Assembly (NCBI GenBank): GCA_947170435.1 | Contig: CAMVTO010000026.1 | Span: 1 to 33,411 of the forward strand | Source of the DNA: an uncultured Clostridia bacterium | Lineage (GTDB): Bacteria > Bacillota > Clostridia > Oscillospirales > Oscillospiraceae | Length of the DNA: 33,411 nucleotides | Direction: 5' to 3' | In this document: positions 26,249-33,411 of the stretch, piece after piece | How the letters are laid out: each line of letters begins with the position of its first letter | Position numbering within the stretch: the first letter of the stretch is position 1 | Position numbers and translations under genes: made by a program | Notes under the pieces: model-generated | Database searches by the model: none | What the model saw: the letters and a program-made list of their open reading frames with translations, nothing else | What the model was told of the DNA's origin: nothing

Positions 26249-28615
26249 TTACGGGATCACCGGGGTCCAGTAATGCTGTCCGTAGATATCCGTAAAGCGA
26301 TACATCGCGCTCACACGGTCAGCGTGAAGATACACGTCCCCGATCTCGGCATCGGCATGATACGTCCACTGCTCTCCGAACAGATAACTGTCCGCATATT
26401 CCCCGTCGTAGCCGAAGTAGTCGCAGACGAAGTCGATCTCGTCGCCCTCGGTCAGCTCGGACACGCTCTTGGCGACGGTTTCGGTCTCGCCGTCGGTGTA
26501 GACGCTGCGCGCGCCCGCAATATAACCGTAGGGGTTCTCTGTATCAAACACCAGCAGCAGCTCCGAGCGTTCGCCGTTCACAAGACACGGCACATAACCG
26601 GTGATGGTATACTCGTCGCCGTCGTCGACGGTGCCGATATAGTAGTATGGAATCACCTGCCCGTCAATGGACAGCCAGGTGCCCTCATAGCTCCCGATCA
26701 ACGCGCCATCATCTGTAAAGCTAAACTGGTTGTCAAGGCCGAGATCAATATACCCTTCGCCATCATCATAATAGACGCTCAGCGCCAGATCATTGACAAG
26801 CTCCCACTGTTCCTCGCTCAGCCGGATGGTTGGCTCTTCGCCAAGCCATACCAGCTGCGAAGAATCGAACTGATTCTCCGTGAGATACTCCACCGCGCCG
26901 TCCGAGGCGAGCGCCAGGGAACGGCCCAAGCTGGAGGAACTCGACAGCAGCTCCATCAGCACTTGGGACACCAGATCGCTGCTTGCTATGCTGCTGCCGC
27001 CGGAGGACGCCGCCGCGCCGAGCAGCGCGCCCAGCGGATTGCTCGAAAGACTGGAGACGTTGCTCGATACCGCTTGGCCGGCAACACCCATACTGGCAAA
27101 CTGCTCAATGCAGCGGGTGTACTCGCTATCAAGCCCGATGGCGCCGTACTGCTGCGCCGCGGTCTTGACCTTGCCGGTCTTCTGATACGGGAAGTAGATG
27201 GAAAGACCGTAGGCGTTGGTGACGGTGGAGGAGGTCTTGTTGTACTTTACCGCGCCAAGCAGCGCGTCGTTCATGGCCTTTGCCTCGTCGGTGCCGATGT
27301 TGGCTGCGAGGTGTACAAGATCGACCTGATCAATCTTGCTGGACGCCGCGAACTCCCGTGTGCTGCTGCGTGCGCCGGAGACGGTCTTGTAGCCCTTGCC
27401 CTGCACCAGCTCCGAGGTGTCTACCGCGAAGTCGCGGAAAGCGTCCGGTACGGTGGCGGAAAGCTCCGCGAGGTCTACCACCGAGAGCGTGGTATCCTGT
27501 CCCCTGCACTTCTGGGCGCAGACGCTCACAAAGTCGTCCACGATGTTCTTGCCGATCTCGATGGTCGGCATGGAGGTGTTCTCAGACAGCTTTGTGAGCC
27601 AGTTGGTGTAGTACCAGCCAACGCCCGGCTCCGTCTCCTCAGATGCAATGAGGTAGTCTGCATAGCGGGAGAGCATCAGCGCGTTTTCAAGCGTCGCCAT
27701 CAGGCAGGCATCAAAGCCGATGAAATCGAACTTTATATCCGCGTCGGCAAGGGCCTTGTTGATGCCGCTGAGGCTCATGGAGCCGGCGCTCGCTTTCTTC
27801 TCGTCATAGCCATAGCCGGAGAGCGATCCGCCGCCGTGATCCCAGAAGATCAGATTCATGCGGCTTGCGGGATAGTTCTTGGCGCAGTAGCTGATGAAGC
27901 TCGTCAGGTTCGCCGGATCGGTCATCGCCGCCGTGCCCGCGTTCTTCTCCAGCAGCTTGAGTCCGCCGCTTTCCACCTTGTAGATCTGGTTTACGCTGCT
28001 GGAGACGATGTTGTTCTGCCACTGTTTGCATCCACCGGTGTAAACGATGACGTTCACCTGATCGCTCAGCGTCGCTGCCGCAATCTCGGCCAGATCGGCG
28101 GTACCCATCTTGTACTTGGATTCCAGATCTGTGCCGCAAAGATAGACCATGATCGTTACAGTGTCCTTGCCATCGCCCAGGATTTCGGTGTACTTCTCCC
28201 GCGCCCCGGGCGCGACGGCAGTGTTGAGACGACCTACATTGCTGCCTGCCGCCCAACCCGTGGACACATTGCCAAGGCTGCCCGTCAGCAGACTTCCGAG
28301 GCCTCCGGCCGAGGGTGTACCCGTCAACTGCTGCACGATCTCCTGCGTCACAGTGCCGCTGCCGCTTTGGGTCGATCCACCTCCCAGCAGACCGCTGAGG
28401 CCGGCGCCTCCGCCGCCGAGCAGCAGGACTGCAATCAGAAGGATGGTCATCAGGGGACTATTTTGCTTTCTGCCGCGATTTCCGCCGCCTGAGTTGCCGG
28501 TTGGCCGGCCTCCGCTCCCGACCGGCCCGGTTCCGAGGCCGTCGCCCCGCTTGTAGGCGCCCTGCCCCTGTCCGACGATATGCTGTTGCCTGCCTCTTGG
28601 CCTGTTGTCGTCCAT
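26249..28615 (-). CDS. membrane-anchored clostripain-type cysteine protease (C11)
   Basis: A 788-residue protein with a Gly/Arg-rich cytoplasmic start (1-54), one membrane helix (about 55-70), a Gly/Ser-rich linker, and a C11 peptidase domain from about 150 (DTVTIMVYLCGTDLESKYKM). The catalytic dyad is His260 (FWDHGGG) and Cys304 (GFDACLM). Clostripain-family enzymes cleave after Arg or Lys; substrate here is unknown. The C-terminal 200-odd residues are rich in acidic and aromatic residues and I recognise no domain. The frame extends to a GTG at 28630 that overlaps the GGAGG ribosome site, so the ATG at 28615, 8 bases after it, is used. It is alone between its promoter and a shared terminator. 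Confidence 0.9.
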   Translation of the reverse strand: MDDNRPRGRQQHIVGQGQGAYKRGDGLGTGPVGSGGRPTGNSGGGNRGRKQNSPLMTILLIAVLLLGGGGAGLSGLLGGGSTQSGSGTVTQEIVQQLTGTPSAGGLGSLLTGSLGNVSTGWAAGSNVGRLNTAVAPGAREKYTEILGDGKDTVTIMVYLCGTDLESKYKMGTADLAEIAAATLSDQVNVIVYTGGCKQWQNNIVSSSVNQIYKVESGGLKLLEKNAGTAAMTDPANLTSFISYCAKNYPASRMNLIFWDHGGGSLSGYGYDEKKASAGSMSLSGINKALADADIKFDFIGFDACLMATLENALMLSRYADYLIASEETEPGVGWYYTNWLTKLSENTSMPTIEIGKNIVDDFVSVCAQKCRGQDTTLSVVDLAELSATVPDAFRDFAVDTSELVQGKGYKTVSGARSSTREFAASSKIDQVDLVHLAANIGTDEAKAMNDALLGAVKYNKTSSTVTNAYGLSIYFPYQKTGKVKTAAQQYGAIGLDSEYTRCIEQFASMGVAGQAVSSNVSSLSSNPLGALLGAAASSGGSSIASSDLVSQVLMELLSSSSSLGRSLALASDGAVEYLTENQFDSSQLVWLGEEPTIRLSEEQWELVNDLALSVYYDDGEGYIDLGLDNQFSFTDDGALIGSYEGTWLSIDGQVIPYYYIGTVDDGDEYTITGYVPCLVNGERSELLLVFDTENPYGYIAGARSVYTDGETETVAKSVSELTEGDEIDFVCDYFGYDGEYADSYLFGEQWTYHADAEIGDVYLHADRVSAMYRFTDIYGQHYWTPVIP

Positions 28616-28646
28616 GGCTTGATCCTCCACATAGAAGTTTTTTTAT

Positions 28647-28675
28647 AGTTTACCACGTTTCGACGCAGAAATCAA
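28647..28675 (-). promoter_or_regulatory. promoter of the C11 protease gene
   Basis: TTGATT (28670-28675), 17 bases, TAAACT (28647-28652) on the minus strand, giving a leader of about 25 bases. It lies back-to-back with the kimA promoter. Confidence 0.5.
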
Positions 28676-28706
28676 TTTTATCCCTCTGGCTGTTCTTTAC
28701 GGAATC

Positions 28707-28735
28707 TTGACAAGGATCATTTGCCTTGATACACT
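28707..28735 (+). promoter_or_regulatory. promoter of the KimA-like transporter gene
   Basis: Consensus TTGACA (28707-28712), 17 bases, TACACT (28730-28735). A small inverted repeat CAAGG/CCTTG lies inside the spacer. The leader to the ATG at 28774 is about 32 bases, too short for a ydaO-type cyclic di-AMP riboswitch. Confidence 0.75.
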
Positions 28736-28773
28736 ATATTTAAAATAATAAACCAAGCAGGAGGAGCTGTGCC

Positions 28774-30612
28774 ATGAAAAACCGCATCCGCAACTTCTTC
28801 TTCGGCAAGCCGCTCAAGGATTCCGAGCTTGCCAACGAGCGCCTCAGCGTATTCTGGGGCGTCCCTGTTTTTTCGAGCGACACGATCTCCACTGTCACTT
28901 ACGCCGGCGAGGAGATACTGGTGGTGCTGATCCCGATTCTCGGCATTGCGGCATACCGGCGATTCCTGTGGATTGTGGCGGCATTGGTTCTGCTGCTGCT
29001 GATTCTGATCCTCGGCTACCGGCAGACGATCGCCGCCTATCCGCAGGGCGGCGGCGGGTATACGGTGGCACTGGATAACTTAGGCGAGCGGGCAGGCGTC
29101 ATCGCCGGTGCGTCTCTGGTAATTGAATATGTGCTGATCGTCGCGGTCAGCGCCAGCGCCGCGGCCGCCGCAGTGGTATCTGTGTTCCCCGCCTCCGCAC
29201 CACTCAAACCGTGGATCGCGTTTTTCCTGGTGGCGTTTCTCTCGTGGCTTCATCTGCGCGGCACCCACGCGGCGGCAGTGATCGTCGGCATCCCCACCTA
29301 TCTTTTTGTCGGCACCATGCTGGTGATGATCGTCTGCGGCTTTGCGCGCTGGAATGGCGTCACCTATATCCCCACCAGTGCAGAGGCTTTTGTGCTGAAT
29401 GATCGCGAAATGCTGTTTTTGATGCTGCGCGCCTTTGCCTCCGGCTGTACGGCGCTGGCCGGCATAGAGGCGGTATCCAACGGCGTTGCCAGCTTCCGCA
29501 ATCCGGCGCAGCGCACTGCCCGCCGGGTGCTGGTGGCGATGGGCGTGATTGTCGCAGTGGTATTGCTCGGCATCAGCGTTCTTTCCAGCCTGTACCGTAT
29601 TGTACCAACGAATCTGAACACGGTGATGAGTCAACTCGCGGGCGTTGTGTTTGGCCGCGGCAGCTTCCTCTACTACTGGGTGCAGCTGATGACCGTCGTG
29701 ATACTGTCGCTCGCGGCAAATACAGCGTTCGCCGATCTCCCGCACCTCATGGCGATGATGGCGGAGGACCGCTACCTCCCTCGGCGGCTGATCTTCCGCG
29801 GCAGCCGTCTCAACTACACCAACGGCATTCTGTTTCTCTTCCTTGCCTCCGGCATCCTGACGCTGGTCTTTGAGGCGGACCAGCACAAGCTGCTGCCGCT
29901 GTTCGCGAGCGGCATCTTCATCTCATTCTTTCTCAATCAACTGGGCATGCTGCGCTACTGGCGACGCAGCCGCGGCAGCCATTGGATCTGGCACAGTGCA
30001 ATCAACGCTCTGGCACTGATCGTGACCAGCATAACGCTGGTGGTGCTGGTGGTGACACGTTTTCTCTCCGGTGCGTGGGTCACGCTGCTGGGAATACTTC
30101 TGCTCACAGAGCTGATGCTGGGCATCCACCGCCACTACATAAATGTCCGCCGTGATCTGACCATTCCTTCCCTCGACGAGGCGCGGAGCATGCTCAGCTC
30201 CACCAAAGCGGGCAAGGCGATCCTGCCGATCCGCCGCCTCAACCGCGCGTTTATCAAGGCGTATAACTGCGCCGAGGACATGGGTTTCACGGAAATCGAG
30301 CTGTACTATGTGGGTGGCAGTGAAACGGAAGCGCTGGAGCTGCGCGCCCAGATCGAGGCTTTGGGTCTCAACTGCACCTTTGTCTATGATATCACGGAGT
30401 ACCGCAACACGGAGGATCTTCTGATCCGCCACATTGAAGCAGAGGAGCGTATGCAGCACCACCATGAGCACCTGACCGTGGTGATTCCCAGCCTCGTGAC
30501 GCAGAACCCCCTCAAGCAAACTCTGCACAACGAGACCTCCCGCGTGCTGATGCAGCGCCTTGCCCGACACCGGTATGTATACGTGTTTCAAGTGCCATAC
30601 CTGCTGGAATAA
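28774..30612 (+). CDS. kimA: KimA-like potassium importer (APC superfamily)
   Basis: At 612 residues it matches the length and layout of Bacillus subtilis KimA, a high-affinity potassium/proton symporter. About twelve membrane helices span residues 25-450, followed by a cytoplasmic domain of about 150 residues, which in KimA binds cyclic di-AMP. Shared features include GKPLKDSELANERLS and SSDTISTVTYAGEEIL at the start, ILGYRQTIAAYPQGGGGY (substrate-site loop), SGCTALAGIEAVSNGVASFRNP, and near the end VVIPSLVTQNPLKQTLHN. AGGAGG lies about 9 bases before the ATG. An amino-acid permease of the same superfamily is the alternative, but the C-terminal domain argues for KimA. Confidence 0.82.
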   Translation: MKNRIRNFFFGKPLKDSELANERLSVFWGVPVFSSDTISTVTYAGEEILVVLIPILGIAAYRRFLWIVAALVLLLLILILGYRQTIAAYPQGGGGYTVALDNLGERAGVIAGASLVIEYVLIVAVSASAAAAAVVSVFPASAPLKPWIAFFLVAFLSWLHLRGTHAAAVIVGIPTYLFVGTMLVMIVCGFARWNGVTYIPTSAEAFVLNDREMLFLMLRAFASGCTALAGIEAVSNGVASFRNPAQRTARRVLVAMGVIVAVVLLGISVLSSLYRIVPTNLNTVMSQLAGVVFGRGSFLYYWVQLMTVVILSLAANTAFADLPHLMAMMAEDRYLPRRLIFRGSRLNYTNGILFLFLASGILTLVFEADQHKLLPLFASGIFISFFLNQLGMLRYWRRSRGSHWIWHSAINALALIVTSITLVVLVVTRFLSGAWVTLLGILLLTELMLGIHRHYINVRRDLTIPSLDEARSMLSSTKAGKAILPIRRLNRAFIKAYNCAEDMGFTEIELYYVGGSETEALELRAQIEALGLNCTFVYDITEYRNTEDLLIRHIEAEERMQHHHEHLTVVIPSLVTQNPLKQTLHNETSRVLMQRLARHRYVYVFQVPYLLE

Positions 30613-30625
30613 AAAAAGAAGCCGC
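30611..30625 (+). terminator. left arm of a disrupted kimA terminator
   Basis: Directly at the kimA stop codon an A run leads into GAAGCCGC, the usual look of a terminator left arm in this window. The matching right arm GCGGCTTC plus T run is absent from the following sequence. The mobile element described next begins here, so the terminator was probably split by insertion. Confidence 0.45.
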
Positions 30626-30666
30626 AATGAGCCAGACGCATAAGGAAGTAAAATTTTAAGGAGAAT

Positions 30667-30690
30667 GGTGCAGCCTTTCGGGACTGCACC
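30667..30690 (-). terminator. terminator of the recombinase gene
   Basis: GGTGCAG (30667-30673) and CTGCACC (30684-30690), with inner CC/GG pairing and outer AAGGA/TCCTT pairing (30658-30662, 30694-30698), ten bases beyond the recombinase stop at 30701. The T run on the minus strand is interrupted, so strength is uncertain. Confidence 0.55.
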
Positions 30691-30700
30691 GTTTCCTTTA

Positions 30701-32437
30701 TTACGCCGAAAGACCGATCTTGTACTGTTTGGGATTCGCCTTGATTTCCTCCATCATGCTCTCAACCTCTTTCGTTGCGGGAATGGTGAACATCCCGATT
30801 GCGGTAAAGTAGACGTCCACTTTGACGCGGATGTGCCCATCGGAACGGTCGCTGTTGTGAACCTCAATGCGGCGGATCAGCGTGTTCACGATGGTCGGTG
30901 TCAGCTCCCGCAGCTCGGTGAACTCCCGCAAGCCCTTGAGCAGCATGTGCAGATCGACCTGCGCCTTGCCCGCTTCTCTGAGCTGCGCTTCACACTCGGC
31001 GATGGCCTGCTCCAGTTCCTTCTGCTCGGTCTCGTACATAGAGGACATCTTGGAAAAACGCTCATCGGTCAGTTTACCCATGATGTTGTCCTCATAGAGC
31101 CGAGTGATGATGCGGTCGATCTCGTCAACACGCTTCCTGCTGCGAGTCAGCTTGCTTTTCGTCGATTGAATCTCCTGACTGCGGATGCAATTTTGCTGCT
31201 TCGCCAGCATAAACAGAAAAACCGGCTGATAACAGCGGACGAAATCGGCAAGGTCACTGACCGCTTCCAGAACGATCTTCTCCAAGGCGGTATCGCGGAT
31301 ATAATGGATGGTACACTCGCCGCGCCCGCTCTTATAATTGGCACAGCGGAAGAACTCCTGATCCCTACGAAGGCTCTTTGCCGCACAGAAATGCAGCTTG
31401 GAACCGCAGTCGGGACAGAATACCAAGCCGGAAAACAGGCTCTTTCGCCCTGTTTTGGTGTTCCGCCGCTTGTTTTGCCGAAGCTCCTGCACCCGCAGCC
31501 AGGTGTTCTCGTCGATAATCGGCTCCTGCATGTCGGGTATGATCTGCCACTCGTCCTCCGGCTTATAGATGGTCTTGTGGACCTTATAGCTGACGGTCGT
31601 GGTCATAAAATTGACTGCGCAACCGGTATACTGACGATTATCCATAATATGAATTACCGTTTCAGGTGACCACGCATAGGGATTGGCAGTGGGCTTGTGA
31701 CCGGACTTCCGCCCCTGAGACTGCATATACGCAGAGGGAATCAGCACCTTTTCCGCTTCAAGCTGCTTGGCGATCTGGAGCGGTCCCAGCCCATCGAGGC
31801 ACAACGCAAAGATTTTTCGGACGACCTCTGCGGCAGGCTCGTCAATCAGCCATTTTTCGTGGTCGTTCTCGTCTGCCACATATCCGTATGGCACCGTCGA
31901 GCTGATTCGCTTGCCGTTTGCCGCCTTCATCGCCCAGACTGCCTTGATTTTCTTGCTCGTCTGAGCGGCATACCATTCATTAAAAATATTGTGAAAGGGC
32001 ATCATTTCCGTACCGGTGCCGGCGAGCGTGTCCACATTCTCCTGAATGGCGATAAACTTCACACCAAGCGACGGATAGACCATTTCGAGATAATTGCCGA
32101 CCTCCAGATAGTTGCGCCCAAAGCGGGAGAGGTCCTTCACGATGATGGTAGAGACCTTGCCGGCCTCCACCAGTTTTTCCATCTTCTGAAACCCCTCGCG
32201 CTCAAAGGTCGTACCGCTCACACCGTCGTCATAGAAAAACTGCGGATGGAGATAACCGTTCTTTCTGGCATAATCATAAAGGATTTCGCGCTGATTTTGT
32301 ATGGAATTGGATTCTTTATCCTCTTTTTCACCGCTTTTGCCTTTTTTCTTCTCCTCATCGGGATCGTCGTCGCTGAGACGGGCATAGAGAGCGGTGATTT
32401 TTTCTTCTTCCTGCCCTTTTTTCGTTGCTGTTGCCAT
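30701..32437 (-). CDS. large serine recombinase (TnpX/resolvase family)
   Basis: Catalyses excision and integration of the element through a phosphoserine link. The 578 residues comprise a resolvase catalytic domain (about 13-170) with nucleophile Ser22 (LYARLSDDD) and the active-site KDLSRFGRNYLE, a recombinase domain (about 190-300, VPYGYVADEN to MDNRQYTGCAVN), a zinc ribbon (FCPDCGSKLHFC and FRCANYKSGRGEC), a coiled coil (about 420-490) and a C-terminal DUF4368-like segment (LIRRIEVHNSDRSDGHIRVKVDVYF). The catalytic residues look intact, so the enzyme is probably active. GGAAGGGAG lies about 10 bases before the ATG. It is the gene next to the junction with the chromosome. Confidence 0.93.
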   Translation of the reverse strand: MATATKKGQEEEKITALYARLSDDDPDEEKKKGKSGEKEDKESNSIQNQREILYDYARKNGYLHPQFFYDDGVSGTTFEREGFQKMEKLVEAGKVSTIIVKDLSRFGRNYLEVGNYLEMVYPSLGVKFIAIQENVDTLAGTGTEMMPFHNIFNEWYAAQTSKKIKAVWAMKAANGKRISSTVPYGYVADENDHEKWLIDEPAAEVVRKIFALCLDGLGPLQIAKQLEAEKVLIPSAYMQSQGRKSGHKPTANPYAWSPETVIHIMDNRQYTGCAVNFMTTTVSYKVHKTIYKPEDEWQIIPDMQEPIIDENTWLRVQELRQNKRRNTKTGRKSLFSGLVFCPDCGSKLHFCAAKSLRRDQEFFRCANYKSGRGECTIHYIRDTALEKIVLEAVSDLADFVRCYQPVFLFMLAKQQNCIRSQEIQSTKSKLTRSRKRVDEIDRIITRLYEDNIMGKLTDERFSKMSSMYETEQKELEQAIAECEAQLREAGKAQVDLHMLLKGLREFTELRELTPTIVNTLIRRIEVHNSDRSDGHIRVKVDVYFTAIGMFTIPATKEVESMMEEIKANPKQYKIGLSA

Positions 32438-32459
32438 ACTTCAAAAACTCCCTTCCTGA

Positions 32460-32505
32460 CAACCGGGCATTGCAAAGGCCAACATCACTTTACAATGCCC
32501 GATTG
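32460..32505 (-). promoter_or_regulatory. long hairpin in front of the recombinase gene
   Basis: CAACCGGGCATTG (32460-32472) and CAATGCCCGATTG (32493-32505) form a 13-bp stem with one wobble around a 20-base loop. It sits between the TnpW stop and the recombinase ribosome site (about 32446-32456). No T run follows on the minus strand, so a role in limiting recombinase translation or processing the message is more likely than termination. Confidence 0.5.
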
Positions 32506-32520
32506 CCATAGTCGAATGTG

Positions 32521-32691
32521 TTATATGAGCTTTTCGTTCAACAGGAGCGCCATAAACTGCTCCAGGACGCTTTCACGCCCATCGGCGCTGAAATGCGTGC
32601 TGACCTCATAAGTCGTTCCTCCGATGGTAAGCTCAAAGGCCCCCTCGCCGGGGAAAAGCGCCGCAGGGCTGAAATCATAACTGTTACCCAT
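32521..32691 (-). CDS. TnpW-like transposon-encoded small protein
   Basis: A 56-residue product not covered by the longer frames: it starts MGNSYDFSPAALFPGEG and has the core FELTIGGTTYEVSTHFS followed by ESVLEQFMALLLNEKLI. The IGGTTYxVxxxFS core plus a C-terminal helix is the pattern of TnpW (PF14202), carried by Tn4451-type elements; its function is unknown. GAGGTG lies 6 bases before the ATG. It is 10 bases after the ParB-like stop and 83 bases before the recombinase start, so all three are probably one transcript. Confidence 0.8.
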   Translation of the reverse strand: MGNSYDFSPAALFPGEGAFELTIGGTTYEVSTHFSADGRESVLEQFMALLLNEKLI

Positions 32692-32701
32692 AAACGTCAC
32701 C

Positions 32702-33411
32702 TCACGATCTCTCGTCTCTGCTGCGCTGACGCTTTAGCAGGTCAAGGCCCTTGATGATGTCCTTCCTGATCTGCTCATCGGTGTAGCTTGCAGGAAAATA
32801 CTTGCGAAAATCATCGCGGCGCAGCCTGATCTGCTCCCGCTGATTTGGCTTTTCCTCCGCCATGACCTCGTCAATGCGGTCAAGGTCTATGCCGCCGAAA
32901 AGCTCGGCACTCTCTTTGTGCATCCGCACCGCCTGCGAATACGACGGCGTTGCCTCGTCGCGCTCAATCAGCTCGACAAGGTGCTCCTGTGCGTTGGCCG
33001 GCAGGAACGAAAGCTCCACACCTACGGAAATTGCGATACGCTGCTCGTCAAGCAGGTCCAGCAGCGCGGGGATGAGGTGCGTCAGACGGATATAGCGGTG
33101 GATTTGGCGCTCGCTTTCGCCCTCTGTTTCGCTGATCTGGGTGACGCTCCACTTCTCGCCGACTTGGCGAGAAGTACCCTGATGACCAAGCGCCTCCATC
33201 TTCAGCTTGTAGGCAAAAGCCTTTTCGCTCGGCAGGATGTGCTCGCGGTGGAGGTTGCTGTCCACCAGCTCGATGGCCGCCGCATCGCGGTCCACGGCAT
33301 GAATAAAGGCGGGGACGGTATCCATCCCTGCCTTCTGCGCGGCGTGGAGCCTCCGGTGCCCGGAGATCACCTCATATTCATCGGTCGTGCCCTCCAACGG
33401 GCGAACGATCA
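32702..33411 (-). CDS. ParB-family protein (N-terminus outside window)
   Basis: The frame is open to the window edge; the visible 235 or so residues begin with IVRPLEGTTDEYEVISGHRRLHAAQ, the ParB/sulfiredoxin box II with GHRR, followed by AIELVDSNLHREHILPSEKAFAYKLK, the second ParB box. A helix-turn-helix region follows (TQISETEGESERQIHRYIRL) and a charged C-terminal part. Such ParB-like proteins are regular cargo of clostridial integrative conjugative elements, where they may act in partition or as CTPase-type DNA clamps; with no ParA visible the role is open. The true start lies outside the window. Confidence 0.88.
   Translation of the reverse strand, partial: IVRPLEGTTDEYEVISGHRRLHAAQKAGMDTVPAFIHAVDRDAAAIELVDSNLHREHILPSEKAFAYKLKMEALGHQGTSRQVGEKWSVTQISETEGESERQIHRYIRLTHLIPALLDLLDEQRIAISVGVELSFLPANAQEHLVELIERDEATPSYSQAVRMHKESAELFGGIDLDRIDEVMAEEKPNQREQIRLRRDDFRKYFPASYTDEQIRKDIIKGLDLLKRQRSRDERS

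Larger units (their letters stand above)
30626..33411 (-). mobile_element. end of a Tn4451/ICE-type element with serine recombinase (partial)
   Basis: From just after kimA to the window edge all genes are typical of a clostridial transposon or integrative conjugative element: large serine recombinase, TnpW-like protein, ParB-family protein. The recombinase lies closest to the junction, as usual for these elements. The left boundary is placed in the broken kimA terminator around 30626-30631, where a GA dinucleotide (30629-30630) is present; TnpX-type recombinases cross over at GA. The boundary is inferred, and the other end lies outside the window. Confidence 0.6.

Noticed and set aside
26273..28492. 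739-codon plus-strand open frame
   Set aside because: Antisense to the C11 protease gene, whose catalytic motifs, ribosome site, promoter and terminator are all clear.
30613..30700. tRNA remnant as an attachment site next to the recombinase
   Set aside because: No cloverleaf or TTCnAnnC T-loop pattern is present; a broken terminator explains the sequence better.

Overview
The window reads as the chromosome of a fairly GC-rich clostridial Firmicute, most likely a gut Oscillospiraceae or Ruminococcaceae relative. The reasons are a PolC-type replicase, RNase M5, the frr-uppS-cdsA-dxr-rseP-ispG-polC gene order, strong AGGAGG-type ribosome sites, clostripain-family and KimA-family proteins, and a Tn4451-type serine recombinase module. 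Genus-level placement is inference. The high GC also produces many long antisense open frames, which were rejected.

Layout. Positions 1-447 hold the N-terminal part of an E2-like acyltransferase (minus strand). Divergent from it is a serC-serA serine operon (669-2687), which converges on a lipoprotein gene and a second, ACT-domain phosphoglycerate dehydrogenase (2729-4555). Next on the minus strand come a tandem-OB SSB-like protein, a small amphipathic-repeat protein and glutaminyl-tRNA synthetase (4648-7472). A minus-strand operon XRE regulator-comEC-holA-rnmV (11670 down to 7519) follows. Its first gene begins beside a perfect 9+9 bp palindrome. A 309-base intergenic region full of inverted repeats (11671-11979) separates this from the envelope/isoprenoid/replication operon frr-uppS-cdsA-dxr-rseP-ispG-polC (21495 down to 11980), which has a clear promoter at 21531-21559.

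A methionine operon metY-metA-PPC-domain protein runs from 24303 to 21560. MetA carries Glu111, so it probably makes O-acetylhomoserine for MetY. Divergent from it, a membrane-anchored polysaccharide deacetylase and a bactofilin form a pair (24480-26183). This pair converges, through a shared terminator, on a membrane-anchored clostripain-type (C11) protease (26249-28615). A KimA-like potassium importer (28774-30612) is divergent from the protease.

The right end (about 30626-33411) is one end of a mobile element: a large serine recombinase, a TnpW-like small protein and a ParB-family protein running off the window. The element appears to have inserted into the kimA terminator, because only the left arm of that terminator is present.

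I did not find rRNA, tRNA or CRISPR sequences. Most genes are recognisable core functions. The less ordinary points are the recombination boundary, the XRE/palindrome/comEC arrangement, the paired dehydrogenases with different cofactor-site residues, the 24-residue repeat protein, and the repeat-like elements between and at the ends of genes. I did not find convincing evidence of a wholly new multi-gene system.
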